Position numbers and translations under genes: made by a program. 64,000 nucleotides of DNA from contig RCAB01000001.1 of NCBI GenBank assembly GCA_003640385.1, forward strand, positions 744,001 to 808,000, read 5' to 3'. This document shows, piece by piece, positions 56,115-64,000 of this stretch. This DNA is from Setaria digitata (taxonomy: Eukaryota; Nematoda; Chromadorea; Rhabditida; Setariidae). Below the pieces are notes generated by a model. That model made no database searches and was not told where the DNA came from. It worked only from the letters and a program-made list of their open reading frames with translations. Every line of letters begins with the position of its first letter. Position 1 is the first letter of the stretch.

Positions 56115-57157
56115 AGTGTTTTGTAACTGCACTGAATTGTTCTTGTTACTTGAGTAGTGGATTTTCTTCACCTCAGCAAATTTTATAAGAAGTTGCACTA
56201 TGCTGTTACAAGCTTTAGGAAATATGGCAGTCTTTTTACTGTTATAGATATTAGATTGGTGTTGTATTTTGTTTGTGTAATGATTTGTTCTCACATTTTA
56301 TCAGTCATGTGATATTTATCAAATATCTGTTTTCGTTCATTGTCCTCCGCGTGTTTTCTTATTCAAAAGAAGTTCTTACCATAATTTAGTTGCTGCCGTG
56401 AGGCGATTGGTATTTCTGTCATTTGCTCGATTAATTTTTAGGAAATAAATGTTTTCTGTACTATTATATGTTCAGTTCCGATTTTCAATTTCTGTTGCTT
56501 GCGTACTTCGGAATTATCAATTTTTTCGCGAAGTAAAATCCTATGGATCAGTTTTTCTTCCTTCATTTCGAGCTGGTTCGAATAACTTTACTTCACTGAA
56601 CTTGTTACGGGTTGTGGTGGTTGGCATGTCTTTTTCCAGAATACTGCTGGTACAAGTAATGAACCAAGAGTAAGCTTGCAGTGTTCGAGTAGAGGACTTG
56701 GTGGGATTTCTTGCTGCTGTCCGGAATCTTCCGTCAAGTGAACTTGCTCTGGCGTTGGATTTTTCTTGAAGGTTTCTGACTTTTAGGTTCTATTCTATTT
56801 ATTCCACTTTTTTTTCTTTTTTTTTTGGAAGTTGTAAATGGGGAGAATTCACATTGGTGTTTTGTTTCTCTGAGTTGGTAGCCCTTCTTATATCTCTCCT
56901 GATTTTTTGAGGAATATTTTGATAACAGGGTGATTTAATGGTAGTGGTGAAGTGCAGATCCACGCGGTGTATGCAACAGCTCAGACTGAGTGATTTAGAA
57001 CATTTATATGCGATGTCGAAGAGGAGAAGTTAATATTCCCCAGTTATTCAGAAAACCTGACCATAAGATTCCTAGTAGTTATCTCTACGTACGCTTTTCT
57101 GTAAAAGAAAAGAAAATTATACTACTGAAGGAGTTTCGTTATAACTGATTATTTTAG
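56115..57157. other. spacer between atp-2 and PRMT5
   Basis: It holds the atp-2 3' UTR with AATAAA at 56444-56449, then T-rich sequence before the first recognised PRMT5 exon. A short, non-conserved first coding exon of PRMT5 could be hidden here, but I could not support one. Confidence 0.5.
56444..56449 (+). terminator. polyadenylation signal of atp-2
   Basis: AATAAA about 330 bases after the atp-2 stop codon. Confidence 0.55.
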
Positions 57158-60100
57158 CTTGATTGGGTGAGTAGTAAAAGCGGGAAAAAATCGAAAAGAA
57201 GAGCGTGGTGCTGGCATCACTGTGTTGGATTATCATCATCCAAAGCATCATTGTTTGCTCAGATGTGTCAAGAAGATGAACAAAGAATGGGGCAGCCATC
57301 CGATCCAGAGATTTCAGCATTAGTTGGATGGATGGCAACAAGTGGTGATGGTATACATGATACAGATATTGTCGAATACTGTTCAAGACTTGGTGCTCGA
57401 AACTACAATTTCATTAATTATCCAGTTGGTGGTATGAAACGATCGTCATGGCATCCTGAAAAGTTGGTGCATTACTTGATCTAAAAGATGTTCTGACTGC
57501 TACTGAACCTTGCTCCTTAAAGTGTAGCGGTTGTCGAAATAGAAGCATCAAAGCACCAAAAACGTTATAAAGTTTTTCCTATCCATTACATCCGGTCAAG
57601 TATTAGTTTGTCTGAATATTAGTTGATTTAAATAAACCTGGAATAATTTTTCTGCGAAGCATGATGTGATTTTTCAACTTTCAGGATGAAGGTATGGAAT
57701 AAATGGAGATTATTTGGATATAGTTTTCTTTCATTATGCAGTCCCAAATAGAGTAGAACTGCTGACAGCCTTAATTAGTTTAGATAATTGCAGGTTCATT
57801 TATAGAATTGGATGAATAGAAGTGTACAGGATTTTTTTATTTTTTAGAGACGGCGTTCCTCCACCAATAGACCTACCGGATTTGCAACTTGATGCAAAGT
57901 TATGGGGAACATATGTTATAGGACGGATATCGGATTGGATTGATTGTGATGCAAACGAAAGTTGGTTGGCTGATTTATCATGTGTTGAAATTGAAAAGGT
58001 TAGTTAAAAAAAAAAAAAAAAAAAAACTCGTCTGAGTCGTTGAACTTGATTTGCCTTCTTGTTCACAGTTTTAATTTCTGTTCCTTTATCTCTTCCACAA
58101 AGTGCTTAGCATTTCCACGATTTATTCAACCTCTAATTTTGTTTAAATTATTTGGATTTTTAGTCATCGTCTTCTGTCAAGTAATCTGTCGAATGGCTGT
58201 GAGAGAAAGAATGTTTTTCAATGCATTAATATATATGTATGTTATGGTGAATCAAGGCTGATGTTTTGAGCTAGCATTAAAACCGTTCATCCTTCATAAA
58301 AATTTAACCGATCCCAATTAGTTTCCATTTCTTTATTATTCATAAAAATGCATGAGTGCAAGGTTCGTAATAGTTTATGTTTCCTTGAGCAAAAGTTATC
58401 ACTAGCAATTAGAACGTTTCAAGGTTTTCAGGTGTAGGAAAACGTGTGATTTTTTTTTTCTCTCGAAAGTATGTGGTTCCAGAACATCCATATTTAACTT
58501 CATGCGGCTTGTTGTAATCAAAAGCAGTGAATTTTCTTTTTTGCTGTATATTTTAAAGTAACTTTGGTAATAAAAAAAAGGAAAACTTATTTTTCGGACA
58601 CTAAAAAATTATTGAATTTAGTACTTACAACTGCTGTTCATTCTACTAATTATTTAAAGGAGCTTAATTATATGACTTATATGCCATTACGTGTGTTAAC
58701 ATTGGAGCTGAAACATCGCGATTCACCAAAACTAGCAGAAATATTAACAAAGTGGATGTGGACGCGGAATATGACTTACAGGTCCAAGTTACTTCTTAAA
58801 AATCATCTCATAATACTTTACTAGCCATTTCTACAGGCTTAGATGGTTTTGGTTCAAAATTACATCTTATATAATGTCATATCTTCCTTTTTTTGTAACA
58901 GATTTTTTTCATCAAGTTAAATTTATTGTAGATGTAGCTGATATTTTATTTTATTGTGATATATGCTTTCATTATATTTTCTCATAAATATTATGGAAGG
59001 GAATAGCACGGAAGATCTTACTCTATAGAATGGAAAGATGATTGAGTTCTTGCAGAATGTCCATTTTCAGTGAGGAGCTGCTGTACATTTAAAATTGAGG
59101 TTAATAGCCAAGTTGTACAGGACTTGAGTATAATACTAATCATGAAACTATAGTGTTTGGGTGTTTCTACCTACCGATGAAAATCATCTCTCTATGGCGG
59201 ACTGTGGACAAGATGCTCGTGATATTTGGGGAATATGGGCTGATTTCCGAAGTCTCTGCACCAATTATCCGATGCAGAAGTTAGCTGTTGGATTGAGATT
59301 AAGTCCTAATTTAGCAGATGAATTTCTGGAGCCACGTCTTTATAACCGCTGGCATGCTGAACCACTATGTTCGTTTTGTATTGAAACATCCATTTTTACA
59401 TCCAGTGGGCAGTATGGCAAGTGTACACTACCACCGTATGTTTTTCTCTATTGTACAGAAAAAATTATGTGTAGGTCGGCATTCACATTCACATAAAGAG
59501 AAACTCCTCTCTAGATTAATTGTTGTAGTTTAAAATCCTTTTCAAAGTACGCGGATTCATCCTTGTATTGTTGCTAACTCATGTCTTTTCTTCTTATGTC
59601 TTTCGTCTAAAAAAAACCAAATTAATGCTTGTTCCGATGTTATTATAAGAACAGATAACTTTTGAAATTTACTATTTCCACACATTGAGTGGAGTTTCTT
59701 CAAAGAAGAGATATCGATATTTCCAGAGCGCATTACCGATTACTGCTGGATTTATTTGTATCAATGATACAGCGGCCACTGATACATTGCAATAGTTGTG
59801 AACAAGTTGATGAGCATCTTCGACTGCAGTATGTTAATATGATCAAGCAGTTAATACAGGAAAAAGCAATTTGGTCGAAAGAGGCTGCACTTGCTGGTAG
59901 AGACGATAATGTTTTGTTTGAATATCTTGGTCATCGAGAATATATCGATACTTTACAGGTTTATTTGATGATAGTTTTAGCTTGAATTATCCGAAATGTG
60001 CTGAAAAAATAGATGAAAGTTTTTGCACTTGAAAGAGGGATTTATTCCAAGTTGGGGCTTTCCATTTAGCATTTCAAAAGAGCTGTTGGAAATATAGTTC

Positions 60101-63100
60101 ATACTGTATTTTCTTTTATTTCAGATGCCTCTACAGCCGTTGGCGGATAATCTTGATTCTGGTACTTATGCTATTTTTGAAGAAGATTCCGTGAAATATG
60201 ATTTATACCGTGAAGCGATATGCCATGCTATTGAAGATCTCGTCAAAATAACTGATGAAGAACGAAACATCGTTGTATATCTTTTAGGAGCAGGGAGAGG
60301 TCCGTTGGTAAGCTTTGAATTTATTCATTCTTGCATAACGATTAGCGAATTAGTATGAGCCGTTATTTGTTCCAGTTTTAAAGATGATCTGTCTTGATAG
60401 CTATATTAAATATGTTTTTGCCTTTCTTCTTTGTACTGAGTTACGAGGTATTTTAGATGCAGATGATAATCGAAGCTGAAGAATTATTCAATGCAAAGAG
60501 TTGTAATCGCCTCGATTTACTGAAACTTGAACTTTATTCAATGGAAAAAAATGCACATGCCGTTGTCACTTTGCAGTTTAGGAACAAATATCAGTGGGCT
60601 TTCATTTCCTCTCTGTTTTGGACATTCTCATAAATGAATGATTTGGAACTAATTGGTGTTTTCTTCAAATCTTTTGGTTGTTCTTTCTGTTTCGGTCAGA
60701 CCCACAAGTTTGTGTTATTCAGAATTTCACTTATATGATATATTATCGTTTTATTCACTAACAGATTTCCAGCTGGAAAGGTCGAGTGAAAATTATAGAA
60801 GGTGATATGCGAAAGCTAAGTGAGAAGGTCAAAGCTGGTCAGTTGCCACCTCCAGATTTAGTTGTATCGGAATTACTAGGGTCATTTGGTGACAATGAGT
60901 TGGCTCCTGAATGCCTTGATAGTATCACGGATATATTGCGTCCAACGACCATAAGCATTCCTCAACAATATACTAGTTATGTCGGTGCGATTTTGTTTAC
61001 ACAGTCTAATAGTTTTAAACTGACTCCTCTAAGTTAATTTCTCTTTTCCATTTTTATCCTTAACCATTTTTGTCCTTTTTAATATCTGGAATTGTTACTA
61101 CCTGAAGATTAAGTAGAAGCGTTTGCAAAAATTATTCGCTAGTAACTGTAATATTCAAGAATATGAAACTAGAGGATCATCTATACCATGCATAATTGGA
61201 ATAAGTTGATTTCTTAAGTTTTTCTTTTTTCATTTTCAAATACCCTTCAGCTCCAATTCAGTCGGTTCGTCTACACCAAAAAGTACTTTGCTGCTCTGGT
61301 GGTACAAAATATTTTGAGCGCGGTTTTCCTGGTCGTGGACGATTGGAACCTATTAAACAACAAGATGGCACTTATGCTTTACCGTACATCCGTTCATTAT
61401 TTATTGTTTTGATTGAATGATTTTTCCAGTTAAATTGTTATGTTGTAATGAGGGGTTTTCTAATAGCGAGAAAAAGACAAATTTTACCCAGTTATAGTAG
61501 ACTTTGGTTAACAGTAACTTCGTTTATGCTTCCATTTTTCATTCTAGGAGGATGCTAGAATGCTTACTCTATTATATTTTATAGAACTCAATTTGTTTTC
61601 TTACAATAAAATTGAGTAATGATTGTCGTGATCTTATGGCCAGATCCACTATAGTCAGTTATTTTTCTAATCGTAAGAACCTTTTCTAAGTAACTGCTGT
61701 AAAGGAAGATATAATAGATTTTATTCAGTAATAGTTTTCATAGAATTATCACAGGTCATTCTAAGATATCATTATAATTTTAAATAATAATCTGAAGAGT
61801 TAATTTAAAATGTTAACTTCCCATATACTCTGACAAAGAAGCTGGTAAAACTTCCAAATAGGACTGGAATTGCCAGAAACTATGGGAATGGTTATGCAGG
61901 AAGATTAGGAACACGAAAGATTAAAGAAGGGATTATTAATTAGCACTTGTTTTACTTAGCGATTTTGAAAAATACTATTGATCTTCAATTGCAATATTCC
62001 AGTGAGTGTCCGGAAGCTTCACAATTCGATGAAATATACGTTGTTTGTATGCGTTCCATTTGTGAACTTGCTAAGCCTAAGCCTGTTTTCAATTTCAAAC
62101 ATCCAAATTTCGAGCGAAAACCAAATGTTCGAAGTGCATGTATTCAATTCACGGTTGACATGCAGTCGGAGGTAAATATTTTGGCATCAGTTTTGCCTGA
62201 AAATTTTTGTCCTACATTAATTTGCTGTATAAATGATTTTTCAGTCCTAGTTAATTGCACGCATCGGAACAAATTGAGCTATCCTTATTTGCTGATAAAA
62301 ATTTGGACAGCTCTTTGAATGAAGCAAAAACAAAACTGAATTTCAGTTAGTCATTATATTAAAAGGGATGTTGATGGTTGGTGCTTAGCATTCCTCAGAA
62401 AATCACACAGTCGTATCTTTAATGGTCTCTGAGAAGTCCCTGTGTCACGTTATATTTGTAGACAGATGGGTAAATTTCTGTAACCGGTTACATTATTTAG
62501 CATAGCAGCTTCATTCCAACGGTCTTTTTCAGTTGATGGGATTCTCAGGTTACTTTGTTGCACAACTCTATGGGAATTGTCAGTTAAGCATTGTTCCACA
62601 AACGCACACAAAAGGCTTAGTTAGCTGGTTTTCAGCTCTCATACCCCTTCGACATCTTTATCGCCTGCAGAAGGGTACTGAAGTTAGTTAGTATTTGGTT
62701 TACAGCTATATCTATCTATGTAATTATTTTTCCAAGAAAATCGAGTGTTTTTTTTTTTTTTTACGTATATTCTACTGACGTGGCGCCGAACATTTCTTTT
62801 TTAAGATTCTAGATAATTGTTGCCTTCCAGTGAGTTTGATCTAACAACTGATATATCATTTAGATAATGACAGAGGAAGTCTCAAACTTATCAACTGAAT
62901 TGTTCTAGGTTATCTTTCACGTTGAACGAAAAATTGATGCGCGGGGTGTTTGGTATGAGTGGTTTTGCGAGTTCCAGGTGTTTATTTTTTTGATCATAAT
63001 CTTGAAGTTTTTGAATTAGGAATTGGAGATGTTTAATATTATTTTCAATCATATCCTTAATTTGTTTCTTGTATAATTTATCTAGAAAAACTTATTGCAC

Positions 63101-63353
63101 ATCGCGAAAAGAATGGTATAGTCGGACATTAATAACTTGGCTTTAGTGTTTTATTCTTCAGGTGGTATGCACCTATGCAAAAGAAGAATTTTACCGTTCC
63201 TTGGGGTGTAGTTTCTACTCATGAAGGAAAATTTAGTTTCCTTGTACAAAACAAATAAACCTCTTTAATTCAGTTTTGCAGGATATTGATGGAAAGGTTA
63301 GAACGACACCATTGCAAAATAAGGATGGCATAAGCTACTTCATGCGTCTGTAA
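57158..63353 (+). CDS. prmt-5: protein arginine N-methyltransferase 5 (PRMT5)
   Basis: Exons: 57158-57462, 57848-57998, 58660-58781, 59154-59422, 59690-59958, 60125-60307, 60457-60593, 60773-60984, 61251-61383, 62003-62171, 62533-62682, 62909-62977, 63282-63353. They join in frame to a stop at 63351. The first exon is open from its acceptor, but the first in-frame ATG is at 57263, which gives 711 residues; the family length is about 640-730. The N-terminal half is the PRMT5 TIM barrel (GWMATSGDGI, then KLWGTYVIGRISDWI). The Rossmann part has LLGAGRGPL, which binds S-adenosylmethionine. The double-E loop SELLGSFGDNELAPECLD has both catalytic Glu residues. The Phe typical of symmetric-dimethylation enzymes is present in YAIFEED. 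The C terminus is the beta barrel (GFSGYFVAQLYG, VWYEWFCEF). It makes symmetric dimethylarginine on histones and spliceosomal Sm proteins. The 59422/59690 junction is the least certain. The start could be trans-spliced at the acceptor ending at 57157. Confidence 0.95.
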
Positions 63354-64000
63354 GTGTCGGGTATATCGATAATTATGTGGTTGTCTATCGGTACTGCTTC
63401 CGCTGTTTTGAACGAAGTATTCATATTGGATTCCATTTCTGTTTCTGTTCAAGCAGTAAGAAACTGTGATTCCTTTTAATGTTTGCCCCGTTGTTGCTAG
63501 TTTGGTATTAGTAATTCATGTTGTTTTTGAAAATGAGCTGTGCAACATATGGGTAAAAAAAGCGTTGCTTTATAGTAGATGCATTTTCAATTCTGTATGA
63601 GTGCTAATTATCTTCTGGAAATATTTACAAGAGGCCTTTCTTAGCAAAAATTTGTTTGGTGGGATTGTTATCGTCCTTGACTGATCATTTGTGAAAGTGA
63701 TGCATCGATTGTTCGAACTGTTTCCCTGTTTTAAAAGTGTAAAAGGATAAAGAATACTATTTAAAAAGTTTTAAAATCATTTCATTTTATTTGTTAAATT
63801 GTATTTATTCTATGTTGGAAATGAATAGTTTTGTTTTATTACCTGTCTTCTGCGAAAAACCGAGCTGAATATCTTTCATAATTTTCTCCATATCTTTCCA
63901 TTTGTAAACTGATATTGACTTTGCTTTTGTGTTAGGAGAAGCTATGTTGGATTTTTAATTTGTAGGTTCTAAAATCACTCAGAAGTAACAAATGTTAAAT
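63354..64000. other. downstream of PRMT5, no gene recognised
   Basis: AT-rich sequence with no exon signature on either strand. It should contain the PRMT5 3' UTR. Confidence 0.5.

Noticed and set aside
59690..59800. Reading of the PRMT5 exon beginning SGVSSKKRYRYFQ
   Set aside because: This frame does not continue into conserved PRMT5 sequence. The frame with RRDIDISRAHYRLLLDLF does, and it joins in phase on both sides.
63160..63260. Possible PRMT5 exon at 63162
   Set aside because: It runs to a stop in frame, and skipping it joins WYEWFCEFQ directly to the last exon, as expected for the family.

Overview
The window is nuclear DNA from a nematode. The composition (AT-rich introns and spacers, T-rich acceptors ending in TTTCAG, many homopolymer T runs), the medium-length introns and the matches to Caenorhabditis gene families suggest a parasitic nematode, possibly a filarial one; the species cannot be fixed from the sequence. 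There is no bacterial operon, CRISPR array or recognisable transposon. I rebuilt each gene by joining exons by hand on GT..AG sites (two candidate GC..AG introns). For seven genes with a defined start and stop, the joined exons total a multiple of three without an internal stop. The same holds for the eighth, PRMT5, from its first recognised exon.

Layout: 1-3399, spacer, nothing recognised. 3400-7938 (+), CLEC16A/GOP-1, a membrane-traffic and mitophagy regulator. 8542-13500 (+), an unnamed helical-domain plus RING-finger protein with a 2 kb GC-richer intron. 13501-16911, a spacer with two tandem tRNA-Leu genes (UAG and AAG anticodons) and microsatellites. 16912-23394 (+), Tousled-like kinase. 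25701-29586 (-), VPS33A, the only minus-strand protein gene. 32411-41837 (+), NFX1-family zinc-finger/R3H protein. 42636-50257 (+), a RanGAP with a duplicated leucine-rich-repeat block. 51378-56114 (+), mitochondrial ATP synthase beta subunit. About 57158-63353 (+), PRMT5. The last 650 bases are downstream sequence.

All named genes are conserved housekeeping genes: endolysosomal traffic (CLEC16A, VPS33A), chromatin and gene expression (TLK, NFX1, PRMT5, tRNAs), the Ran cycle (RanGAP) and energy (ATP synthase). They do not form one pathway. CLEC16A and VPS33A both act in endosome-lysosome traffic, but they are about 18 kb apart and on opposite strands, so this is probably coincidence.

I did not find a new biological system. 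The observations most worth a second look are: the RanGAP exon duplication, in which two exon pairs keep the same lengths (159 and 117 bp); the tRNA-Leu pair that differs at the wobble base of the anticodon; a likely GC-AG intron in the ATP synthase gene; a poly(A) tract between 10-bp direct repeats at a VPS33A splice site; and the unnamed RING protein.
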